A stretch of 5,471 bases of DNA from assembly GCA_049609065.1 (NCBI GenBank), contig JBMYYE010000128.1, positions 1 to 5,471 of the forward strand, written 5' to 3'. The DNA is from JBMYYE01 sp049609065 (GTDB lineage Bacteria > Pseudomonadota > Alphaproteobacteria > Rhodobacterales > Rhodobacteraceae). Of this stretch, positions 1-5,471 are shown one piece after another. The position numbers were made by a program, and so were the translations under genes. Below the pieces are notes generated by a model, which was given only the letters and a program-made list of their open reading frames with translations, was not told the origin of the DNA and made no database searches. Numbering within the stretch: the stretch's first letter is position 1; each line of letters starts with the position of its first letter.

Positions 1-493
1 CATGAAGCGCTTTGGCCTCTCAAAAGTTGTTTGGTTGGTTAGCCCCGGAAATCCATTAAAACGTCATGCGCCTGCCACATTAAAGCGGCGCATGGAGGCT
101 TGCGCCGAAATTGCACAAGATCCGCGTATTTTGGTGTCTGATTTTGAAGCAAAAGCAGGCACGACCTATACGGCAGATACTTTGGCTGCGCTACAAAAGG
201 CACATCCCAAAGCCAATTTTATTTGGCTTATGGGGGCGGATAATTTGATTTCATTTCATCATTGGCAGGACTGGCGTTCCATTTTTGAACGGATGCCTGT
301 TGGGGTTTTGGCGCGCCCAGGTTACCGTTTGGCGGCCCGATGTTCGAAAGCAGCGCGTATCTATGATAGCGCACGTGTGCATGAAACGGCGGCACGGGGC
401 CTTGCTGCGGATGCGGCGCCGGCATGGGCCTTTGCAAATATGCCAATGCATGGGGCGTCTTCAACGGATATTCGGTCAAATGGTGAGTGGTGA
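1..493 (+). CDS. nadD: Nicotinate-nucleotide adenylyltransferase, 5'-truncated
   Basis: NadD transfers AMP from ATP to nicotinate mononucleotide to make deamido-NAD, a cytoplasmic step of NAD synthesis. The reading frame is already open at the left edge. The ATG at position 2 is almost certainly an internal methionine, because the family's N-terminal G-S-F-D-P-x-H-x-G-H nucleotide-binding motif is missing and must lie upstream. Counting from that methionine, SPGNPLK (residues 14-20), YTADTL (56-61), the GAD-x-L-x-x-F-x-x-W-x-x-W block (78-91) and the C-terminal SSTDIR (153-158, the family's S-x-T-x-I-R) are all visible. The protein stops five residues after SSTDIR (TGA at 491-493), so it lacks the C-terminal tail seen in enterobacterial NadD. 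dacB follows after 26 bases on the same strand, so cotranscription is likely. The assignment is secure; only the start is missing. Confidence 0.93.
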   Translation, partial: MKRFGLSKVVWLVSPGNPLKRHAPATLKRRMEACAEIAQDPRILVSDFEAKAGTTYTADTLAALQKAHPKANFIWLMGADNLISFHHWQDWRSIFERMPVGVLARPGYRLAARCSKAARIYDSARVHETAARGLAADAAPAWAFANMPMHGASSTDIRSNGEW

Positions 494-500
494 TTTACAT

Positions 501-506
501 GAGGAA
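501..506 (+). promoter_or_regulatory. Ribosome binding site of dacB, long spacing
   Basis: GAGGAA lies 13 bases before the dacB ATG at 520, longer than the usual 5-9. No better purine stretch lies closer to the ATG. An in-frame ATG at 499 is closed by TAA at 514-516, so it cannot start the gene, and the next in-frame ATG encodes Met89 near the catalytic serine. The start at 520 is therefore favoured despite the spacing. Translation may be weak or helped by ribosomes finishing nadD just upstream. Confidence 0.45.
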
Positions 507-519
507 TTTAGCATAAGTC

Positions 520-2049
520 ATGGAAAAAATAGATAAAAAATCCTCACTTCTATCGCGTAGAGGTTTGCTCACCTCTGCAGCGGCGCTTTTTGCTGTGCCC
601 GCTTGTGCCCGCGCACCTGAAACGTCACTTCGGCCACAATCACGGGGTAGAGTATCATCCGTGCGTGGTCAAAATCCTGGCCTTCGTCAGCTCATTTCGG
701 GCGCTGGCCTCTCTGGGGTGACGGGGGTGGCGATTTATGATTTCCAAAAGAAAAAAATCACCAGCCGCCACAATGATGGTGCGATGCTTCCGCCGGCAAG
801 CGTGATGAAAGTGATCACCGCGCAATATGCCCTTGAGGCATTGGGGGCGGATTTTCGGTTTGAAACGGGTGTCTATGCGACGGGTCCCGTGCAAGATGGC
901 GTTGTTCAAGGGGATGTGATCCTCAAGGGGGGCGGGGACCCGATGATGGATAGCGACCACCTCGGTGATTTGGCTATGCAGCTGAAAACCAAAGGTATTC
1001 GTAAAATCACAGGGCGTTTTTTGATTGATGACACCGCATTGCCAACAGTGCCATATATTGATGGCGATCAACCGGTGCAGGCGGGGTATGATCCAACGAT
1101 TTCGGCCCTAAATTTAAACTTCAACCGGGTGCATTTTGAATGGAAACCGGTGGGGGGTGGCAAATACACTTTGGCAATGGATGCGCGCGCAAAACGCTAT
1201 CAGCCGCAAGTCACACGGGTCAAAGCGCATTTATCTGATCGAGATCTGCCGATTTTCACCCATGAACGCAGCTCCGATGGCGAAGCATGGTCGGTGGCGC
1301 GCCGCGCGCTTGGGCGCGGGGGATCGCGCTGGCTTCCTGTGCGTGATCCTGCGCTTTATGTGGGGGATGTCTTTCGCACATTGGCACGCAGCCATGGGGT
1401 TGTTTTGCCAATGGCAGAACGCGGCGTGGCGGCAAATGCGACGCGGGTCGGCGTGCATTATTCTGATCCTCTTCATGAAATCATCCGCTTAACTCTCAAA
1501 TATTCGACCAACTTATCTGCGGAAATTATGGGGCTTATGGCGACGCAAAAACGTGGCAAATCCGCATCCTCCCTAAAAGCCTCCGCCAAAGCCATGACCA
1601 CATGGGCGCGCGCATTGATCGGGCCAGGGAGTGGGGGGCTAAAATTAATGGATCATTCCGGTTTGGGCGCCAAATCGCGGGTGACGGCCTATGGAATGGT
1701 CTCACTTTTGGCGGCATTTGAAGGCCGAGGTCAGATCCGTGAGCTGCTGAAGCCGATAAAAGAGCGCCACAAGACGGACCCAAGTTTAAAGCGGCCGGAA
1801 AACACAATATTGGCCAAAACGGGGACCCTTGATTTCGTATCCAGCTTGGCCGGGTATGTGGAAACCGCTGATGGTAAACTCTTTGGGTTTAGTGTGATGT
1901 CTGGCGATCTAAAAGCACGCCGCGCAGGCAAACGGGCCAAACGTGAAGTGCCAAAAGGCGCGCGTAGCTTTAACAAACGCGCCAAATCGCTTCAGCGCGC
2001 CGTTTTGCGCAAGATTGGGGATGATGCCGCCTTTGGGGGCCGTCGCTAA
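520..2049 (+). CDS. dacB: D-alanyl-D-alanine carboxypeptidase/endopeptidase (PBP4, family S13)
   Basis: This is a complete 509-residue penicillin-binding protein of the S13 family. Such enzymes work in the periplasm, removing the terminal D-alanine of peptidoglycan stem peptides or cutting D-Ala-mDAP crosslinks. All three active-site motifs are visible: S-V-M-K (Ser94 nucleophile, Lys97), S-T-N (329-331, within KYSTNLSAE) and K-T-G (433-435). The family's LKGGGDP block is at 135-141 and the DHSGL segment at 378-382. The long insertion between the first two motifs is typical of PBP4. The N-terminus has S-R-R-G-L-L (12-17) followed by an apolar stretch to Ala30, resembling a twin-arginine signal. 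Cleavage near A-C-A (28-30) is plausible; Cys29 is only a poor lipobox match. The C-terminus from about 464 is rich in Lys and Arg. It follows nadD closely and its TAA overlaps the stop of the opposing gene. Confidence 0.95.
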   Translation: MEKIDKKSSLLSRRGLLTSAAALFAVPACARAPETSLRPQSRGRVSSVRGQNPGLRQLISGAGLSGVTGVAIYDFQKKKITSRHNDGAMLPPASVMKVITAQYALEALGADFRFETGVYATGPVQDGVVQGDVILKGGGDPMMDSDHLGDLAMQLKTKGIRKITGRFLIDDTALPTVPYIDGDQPVQAGYDPTISALNLNFNRVHFEWKPVGGGKYTLAMDARAKRYQPQVTRVKAHLSDRDLPIFTHERSSDGEAWSVARRALGRGGSRWLPVRDPALYVGDVFRTLARSHGVVLPMAERGVAANATRVGVHYSDPLHEIIRLTLKYSTNLSAEIMGLMATQKRGKSASSLKASAKAMTTWARALIGPGSGGLKLMDHSGLGAKSRVTAYGMVSLLAAFEGRGQIRELLKPIKERHKTDPSLKRPENTILAKTGTLDFVSSLAGYVETADGKLFGFSVMSGDLKARRAGKRAKREVPKGARSFNKRAKSLQRAVLRKIGDDAAFGGRR

Positions 2050-2465
2050 AGCACCATATGGCGCGCACGGGCCCCACGTTCGATGGCGGCGGCATGCAAT
2101 CGATCAAGGTCGAGTTCGTAGCGCATTTCTTCTAGAAGTCGAAGCTCTTCGTCCTCGAGGTGCCCATCAGACGAGGCCACATCACAGGCAATCGCATAGG
2201 CCGTTTCATAAAGCCGTTCGGGCAAATCACGGCGCACAATCCCAAAGAGTGCGTCCAAGCCTGCTTCGTCTTCGAACAGTTCAAACACCATAGAGGACAT
2301 CAGTTGAAGGCGCTCAATATCATAGCCAGCAAAGACGGGCAGGTGGTTGATAATGCGTTGAATGGAGACAAGTTCGGCCGTTTGAATGTCTTGGTCTGAA
2401 ACGCTAACTGCAATCATAATCGCAACGAGGCTATCTTGGGCGGGCTCTTTGTTGATCTCAGTCAT
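2046..2465 (-). CDS. TerB-like (tellurite resistance family) small acidic helical protein
   Basis: This encodes a 139-residue, cytoplasmic-looking protein with no signal peptide or membrane segment. It resembles TerB-type proteins: all-helical and acidic, with two similar helix-loop segments. These are A-V-S-V-S-D-Q-D-I-Q-T-A-E-L (19-32) and C-D-V-A-S-S-D-G-H-L-E-D-E-E-L (94-108); the second has the D-G-x-L-x-x-x-E-x-x-x-L pattern typical of the family. The basic ending IERGARARHMVL (128-139) is distinctive. The family name comes from tellurite resistance operons, but no other ter genes are present and the true function of such stand-alone proteins is unknown; metal or stress responses are guesses. 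The start is ATG at 2465-2463 (minus strand), preceded by AAGGA with 7 bases between. Its TAG (2048-2046) overlaps the dacB TAA on the other strand. It is divergent from lysS. Confidence 0.85.
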   Translation of the reverse strand: MTEINKEPAQDSLVAIMIAVSVSDQDIQTAELVSIQRIINHLPVFAGYDIERLQLMSSMVFELFEDEAGLDALFGIVRRDLPERLYETAYAIACDVASSDGHLEDEELRLLEEMRYELDLDRLHAAAIERGARARHMVL

Positions 2466-2497
2466 AGGTTCATCCTTAATCGCTTTGATTTGTCGTT

Positions 2498-2526
2498 AGA
2501 ATATTGACCCTTTTGGGGCGGGGCAA
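2498..2526 (-). promoter_or_regulatory. Candidate sigma70-type promoter of the TerB-like gene
   Basis: Read on the minus strand, TTGCCC (2526-2521) is followed after 17 bases by TATTCT (2503-2498). Each hexamer matches the -35 or -10 consensus at four of six positions, and the spacing is optimal. The -10 lies about 32 bases before the ATG at 2465, leaving room for the AAGGA ribosome binding site. This is pattern matching only; no transcription start is known. Confidence 0.4.
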
Positions 2527-2532
2527 TAGTAA
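2504..2532 (+). promoter_or_regulatory. Candidate sigma70-type promoter of lysS
   Basis: TTGACC (2504-2509, five of six to the -35 consensus) is followed after 17 bases by TAGTAA (2527-2532, only three of six to the -10). AATAGT at 2525-2530 is an alternative -10 with 15-base spacing. It would give a leader of about 40 bases before the lysS ATG at 2579. It is interleaved with the candidate promoter of the opposing gene. The -10 is weak, so confidence is modest. Confidence 0.35.
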
Positions 2533-2545
2533 GGTGGCTCAAATC

Positions 2546-2557
2546 GCCAATATTGGC
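2546..2557. repeat. 12-bp perfect palindrome in the lysS leader
   Basis: GCCAATATTGGC is a perfect inverted repeat with no spacer, between the candidate lysS promoter and its start codon. Its position would suit an operator for a dimeric regulator. In RNA it could form only a short stem. No known factor is assigned, and a palindrome of this length could arise by chance. Confidence 0.35.
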
Positions 2558-2566
2558 CCGTTATAT

Positions 2567-2571
2567 GAGAG
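2567..2571 (+). promoter_or_regulatory. Ribosome binding site that sets the lysS start
   Basis: GAGAG ends seven bases before the ATG at 2579, a good Shine-Dalgarno position. This supports 2579 over the in-frame TTG at 2504, which overlaps the candidate -35 element and would add 25 residues with no resemblance to the family. Confidence 0.5.
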
Positions 2572-2578
2572 AAAACCA

Positions 2579-4156
2579 ATGTCTAACATGCGTGATGCAG
2601 CAATGAATTCAAAAGCTTGGCCCTTCGAAGAAGCGCGCCGTGTTTTGAAACGCATTGAAAAGACGCCGCCCGAAAAAGGGTTTGTTTTGTTTCAGACCGG
2701 CTATGGTCCGTCCGGATTGCCACATATTGGCACATTTGGCGAAGTGGCGCGCACAACAATGGTGCGCAAAGCTTTTGAAATGATATCTGATGTGCCAACG
2801 AAACTGATTTGTTTTTCGGATGATATGGATGGGTTCCGCAAAGTGCCAACCAATGTCCCGATGCAAGAGGAATTGGCCGAAGATTTACACCTTCCTTTGA
2901 CCAAAGTGCGCGATCCTTTTGGCACACATGAAGGCTTTGCCCAGCACAATAATGCAAAATTATGTGAGTTTTTGGATCAATTTGGTTTTGAGTATGATTT
3001 TGCGTCCTCAACCGAATATTATACATCTGGCCGTTTTGATGAGATGCTCCTCACGGCTTTGGCGCGCTTTGACAAAATCATGTCGATTATGTTGCCGACT
3101 TTGGGTGCTGAGCGCCAAGCAACCTATTCACCGTTTTTGCCGATTAGCCCGAAAACAGGTCATGTTTTACAGGTGCCAACCCTTGAGCGGAATGTCGAAA
3201 AAGGCACAATCGTTTATGAAGAGCCAGATGGCGAGCGAATTGAAATTCCAGTGACTGGCGGCAATGTAAAATTGCAGTGGAAACCGGATTGGGCCATGCG
3301 GTGGGCTGCTTTGGGTGTTGATTATGAAATGTCGGGCAAGGATTTGATCGACAGCGTTACACAGGGGCGCAAAATTTGTGGGGCTCTTGGGAAACCAGCA
3401 CCAGAGGCTCTAACATATGAGCTGTTTAATGATGAGCTTGGCCAAAAAATTTCAAAATCTAAAGGCAATGGTTTGTCTATGGAAGAATGGCTCACATATG
3501 CGGCGCCCGAAAGCCTATCCTATTTTATGTATCAAAAGCCAAAAACCGCGAAACGGTTGTATTTTGATGTTATTCCAAAGGCGGTTGATGAATATCATCA
3601 GCAGCTGCGCGCATTTGATGGGCAAGATGAAAAAGCTAAACTTGCAAACCCTGTCTGGCACCTTCATGGCGGACAGCCACCGGCCTCAAACATGGTTGTG
3701 CCATTTGCGATGTTGCTGAATTTGGCCTCTGTGGCTGCTGCAGAAGATAAAGACGCGCTTTGGGGCTTTATCAATCGGTATGCGCCTGATGCGTCACCTG
3801 AAACGCATCCTGATCTTGACGACGCGGCGGGCTTTGCCGTGCGCTACTATAATGACTTTGTGAAGCCAGAAAAAACGTACCGCGCGCCGACGGATCAAGA
3901 ACGCGCAGCTCTTGAGGATCTCAAATCCCGCCTTGAAACATGGGATGGGGAACATGATGGGGATTCGCTGCAATCCATGGTGTTTGCCGTGGGCAAAGAC
4001 CATGAGTTTGATCCACTTCGCGACTGGTTTAAAGCCTTGTACGAAGTGCTTTTGGGGGCGTCCCAAGGGCCACGTTTTGGTGGATTTATTGCGCTTTACG
4101 GCGTTGAAGAAACCTCCCTTTTGATTGGCAAGGCGCTGTCTGGCGATATTGGTTAA
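2579..4156 (+). CDS. lysS: Lysine--tRNA ligase, class I
   Basis: This 525-residue cytoplasmic enzyme (also called lysK) charges tRNA-Lys with lysine using ATP. It is the class I (archaeal-type) form also found in many alphaproteobacteria, not the class II enzyme of enterobacteria. The Rossmann-fold signatures are intact: P-S-G-L-P-H-I-G-T (44-52, the HIGH-type motif) and K-I-S-K-S (290-294, the KMSKS-type motif) followed by KGNG. The segment SDDMDGFRKVP (80-90) and the C-SD-to-helical region through residue 525 also fit the family, and the length is normal. The start ATG at 2579 has GAGAG seven bases upstream and gives MSNMRDAAM, a natural N-terminus. The frame stays open back to a TTG at 2504, but that extension looks like leader DNA. 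The gene is monocistronic by context: a divergent neighbour lies upstream and a strong terminator follows the TAA at 4154-4156. Confidence 0.96.
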   Translation: MSNMRDAAMNSKAWPFEEARRVLKRIEKTPPEKGFVLFQTGYGPSGLPHIGTFGEVARTTMVRKAFEMISDVPTKLICFSDDMDGFRKVPTNVPMQEELAEDLHLPLTKVRDPFGTHEGFAQHNNAKLCEFLDQFGFEYDFASSTEYYTSGRFDEMLLTALARFDKIMSIMLPTLGAERQATYSPFLPISPKTGHVLQVPTLERNVEKGTIVYEEPDGERIEIPVTGGNVKLQWKPDWAMRWAALGVDYEMSGKDLIDSVTQGRKICGALGKPAPEALTYELFNDELGQKISKSKGNGLSMEEWLTYAAPESLSYFMYQKPKTAKRLYFDVIPKAVDEYHQQLRAFDGQDEKAKLANPVWHLHGGQPPASNMVVPFAMLLNLASVAAAEDKDALWGFINRYAPDASPETHPDLDDAAGFAVRYYNDFVKPEKTYRAPTDQERAALEDLKSRLETWDGEHDGDSLQSMVFAVGKDHEFDPLRDWFKALYEVLLGASQGPRFGGFIALYGVEETSLLIGKALSGDIG

Positions 4157-4171
4157 CCCTTTCTGAATATC

Positions 4172-4187
4172 TTAAAAATTCCTTAAC
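4172..4187 (+). promoter_or_regulatory. Candidate CtrA binding box (TTAA-N7-TTAAC)
   Basis: TTAA (4172-4175), seven bases, then TTAAC (4183-4187) matches the full CtrA consensus known from Caulobacter and used across alphaproteobacteria. A further TTAA (4153-4156) overlaps the lysS stop codon. The box lies about 117 bases before the ATG of the downstream gene. Its last three bases are also the first three of the lysS terminator stem. I see no good -10 at the expected distance, so activity is unproven; the AT-rich sequence also raises the chance of an accidental match. Confidence 0.45.
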
Positions 4188-4223
4188 CTCGCGGACCATT
4201 CGGTTACGCGAGGTTTATGTTTT
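4185..4223 (+). terminator. Rho-independent terminator of lysS
   Basis: AACCTCGCG (4185-4193) pairs perfectly with CGCGAGGTT (4207-4215). Within the loop, ACC (4195-4197) can pair with GGT (4202-4204) around ATTC. The stem is followed by TATGTTTT (4216-4223). It begins 28 bases after the lysS stop codon. The T tract is interrupted but the stem is strong, so this probably ends lysS transcription and separates it from the next gene. Confidence 0.8.
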
Positions 4224-4303
4224 CACAGCATTTTGTTCGCTCTGCCCCATATGTGGGCGCGTAGCGGATGAAGCGCAGAAATCTGCGTAGAAAAGGGAAT
4301 TTC
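4224..4303 (+). promoter_or_regulatory. Leader of the spike-like gene, with a hairpin and a ribosome binding site
   Basis: This gene-free stretch holds an inverted repeat, CGCAGA-AA-TCTGCG (4274-4287), and a ribosome binding site, AGGGA (4294-4298), five bases before the ATG at 4304. The repeat ends six bases before AGGGA, so it could be an operator or an RNA hairpin near the ribosome site. No convincing -35/-10 pair is visible here. The promoter must lie here or around the candidate CtrA box, unless the gene is read through from lysS. Confidence 0.4.
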
Positions 4304-5471
4304 ATGAGTGGTTTTATAACGGATTTGGTACCATCTGCATTTTCAGAGGGTTTGGAACATTGGTCACCTGGCAATGGGACACCTGGGTCGACGACCTATG
4401 ATACGGACCCTGATGGGGTCTATGTGCCAGCCGACGCTGATTTTGGCGGCTGCCTTGAGGTGATAAAAGGCAACACGGATCAAGCCATTCGGTATATGGG
4501 TGAAACACCCATTGATGCGCAGCGTTACATTGAGGTGAGCGCACGGGTGAAGGTGATTGCAGGGATTTTGCCTGCCGTGCGCATTGCCGCCTATCCTGTG
4601 GATGGGTCAAATGCACATGTCACGGGATTGCTGGAGGCGGGGCCTTCTACAACGATTGGGGCTTATGGCGAAGTGGTTGTTGTAAAAGCAATTATTGGAA
4701 CTGGCGCCCGTGATGGCGTGGATATGGTTTGGACGGCTGCCGTGGATCATGCCCATATTGGTCTAGATATTGTCGGACCAAATGCAGCAATTGTGCGGAT
4801 TGATGATCTCGATATACGCGATGTGACGCATCACTATCAAAGCCAGCTCATTGAATATGTGAATGTGGTTGATTTTGGCGCGCTTGGCGATGGTTCAACG
4901 GATAATGTTAGCGCCTTTGAGGCCGCAGATGCGGCGGCAAATGGGCGAACGGTTCTGGTGCCAGAGGGGGTTTTTGCCTTGGGGGATCATGTCACGCTTG
5001 AAAGCAAGGCGCGCTTTATTGGCCAAGTGACAATACCGGCTGATAAGACCTTCACTCTGGCGCAAAATTTTGAACTCAATAGCTATACGGATGCATTCGG
5101 GAGCGAACTTATCGGGTTTGAAAAGGCATTTCAGTCTTTGATCAATGCCTATACGCATGAATCCCTTGATTTGTGTGGTCGCCGCGTTGAAATAGATCGT
5201 CCAATTGATATGCAAGCGGCAGTGAATACGCGCGATTCATTTGCTATTCGACGCGTCGTGCGCAATGGACAATTCTATGTCACTGACAGTCCCGCCTGGG
5301 ATAGCGACGTCTATAGTTCGGTCGCGACCTATAGCAAAACCACGCCTTTGACGCTCACAAATGTGCAAAATATCGCGCAAATTCCTATTGGGTCACTGGT
5401 TACGGGCACGGGCGTTGGTCGGGAAATCTATGTGCGCTCTGTTGATGTGCTGGCCCAAGAAATCACGCTTA
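4304..5471 (+). CDS. Pectate-lyase/GH28-like beta-helix protein, 3'-truncated; possible phage- or GTA-type spike
   Basis: The frame is open for 389 codons from ATG 4304 to the window end, so the C-terminus is missing. AGGGA lies five bases before the ATG. Residues 186-207 carry V-N-V-V-D-F-G-A-L-G-D-G-S-T-D followed by A-F-E-A-A, the classic opening of the pectate-lyase-3/GH28-related beta-helix family, common in phage tailspikes and in polysaccharide-degrading proteins. Residues 1-175 look like a beta-sandwich of carbohydrate-binding type (W-S-x-G-x-G-T-P-G-S near 20-29, then ARVKVIAGxLPxVRIAAY at 80-97). A second A-F-Q segment begins near 275, with L-D-L-C-G-R-R-V at 288-295. There is no signal peptide, which fits a virion-like spike released by lysis better than a Sec-exported pectinase. 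The gene follows the lysS terminator and a candidate CtrA box. It resembles proteins often annotated as glycosyl hydrolase family 28-related in Rhodobacteraceae. Catalytic activity cannot be judged from this part. Confidence 0.8.
   Translation, partial: MSGFITDLVPSAFSEGLEHWSPGNGTPGSTTYDTDPDGVYVPADADFGGCLEVIKGNTDQAIRYMGETPIDAQRYIEVSARVKVIAGILPAVRIAAYPVDGSNAHVTGLLEAGPSTTIGAYGEVVVVKAIIGTGARDGVDMVWTAAVDHAHIGLDIVGPNAAIVRIDDLDIRDVTHHYQSQLIEYVNVVDFGALGDGSTDNVSAFEAADAAANGRTVLVPEGVFALGDHVTLESKARFIGQVTIPADKTFTLAQNFELNSYTDAFGSELIGFEKAFQSLINAYTHESLDLCGRRVEIDRPIDMQAAVNTRDSFAIRRVVRNGQFYVTDSPAWDSDVYSSVATYSKTTPLTLTNVQNIAQIPIGSLVTGTGVGREIYVRSVDVLAQEITL

Noticed and set aside
499..516. Five-codon ATG...TAA mini-ORF just before dacB
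   Set aside because: Too short to be a gene and has no leader-peptide features; most likely chance in the 26-base gap.
655..1071. 138-codon open frame on the minus strand inside dacB
   Set aside because: It lies opposite the conserved S-x-x-K and GGGDP region of dacB and its translation shows no domain. It is a shadow frame.
2046..2465. Tellurite resistance operon
   Set aside because: Only one TerB-like gene is present, flanked by housekeeping genes, with no terA, terC, terD or terZ-like neighbour.
2504..2578. TTG start giving lysS 25 extra N-terminal residues
   Set aside because: TTG overlaps the candidate -35, the added residues do not resemble the family, and ATG 2579 has a well-placed ribosome binding site and a family-like N-terminus.
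2583..3026. 147-codon open frame on the minus strand inside lysS
   Set aside because: It is antisense to a clear lysS coding region, has an unusual composition rich in His, Cys and Gln, and shows no recognisable domain. It is a shadow frame.
4245..4257. CCC...CATATG...GGG near-palindrome as an operator or terminator
   Set aside because: The arms are only about four bases with a mismatch and no T tract follows; too weak to call.
4314..5215. Minus-strand open frames (4314-4616 and 4895-5215) opposite the spike-like gene
   Set aside because: The plus frame runs 389 codons with a recognisable beta-helix motif and a ribosome binding site; the minus frames lack both.

Overview
The window reads as a stretch of an alphaproteobacterial chromosome, most likely from a member of the Rhodobacteraceae (Roseobacter-like) with moderate GC content. 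The evidence is a class I lysyl-tRNA synthetase, a small TerB-like protein ending in a conserved-looking IERGARARHM tail, a NadD of the alphaproteobacterial type, and a candidate CtrA box. Assignments rest on reading protein motifs by eye; no database search was possible.

Layout. Positions 1-493 (+) hold the 3' part of nadD (NAD biosynthesis), whose N-terminus lies outside the window. After 26 bases comes dacB (520-2049, +), a complete penicillin-binding protein 4-type D-alanyl-D-alanine carboxypeptidase/endopeptidase with a twin-arginine-like signal. It converges on a small TerB-like gene (2046-2465, -), and the two stop codons overlap. A 113-base divergent spacer (2466-2578) separates that gene from lysS (2579-4156, +) and contains candidate interleaved promoters and a 12-bp perfect palindrome. 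lysS is followed by a convincing hairpin-plus-T terminator (4185-4223). A 147-base intergenic region then leads to a gene (4304 to the window end, +) for a protein with a carbohydrate-binding-like N-terminal region and a pectate-lyase/GH28-like beta-helix motif but no signal peptide. That gene is cut by the window end.

The first four genes are housekeeping: cofactor synthesis, peptidoglycan trimming, a small stress-family protein and tRNA charging. The most interesting part is the last 1.3 kb. A perfect TTAA-N7-TTAAC box (the CtrA consensus) lies upstream of a leaderless, spike-like beta-helix protein. In Rhodobacteraceae this combination recalls the CtrA-controlled gene transfer agent, whose head-spike genes lie outside the main cluster. 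That link is an inference and is marked as such. I found no CRISPR array, tRNA, rRNA, insertion sequence or tandem repeat.
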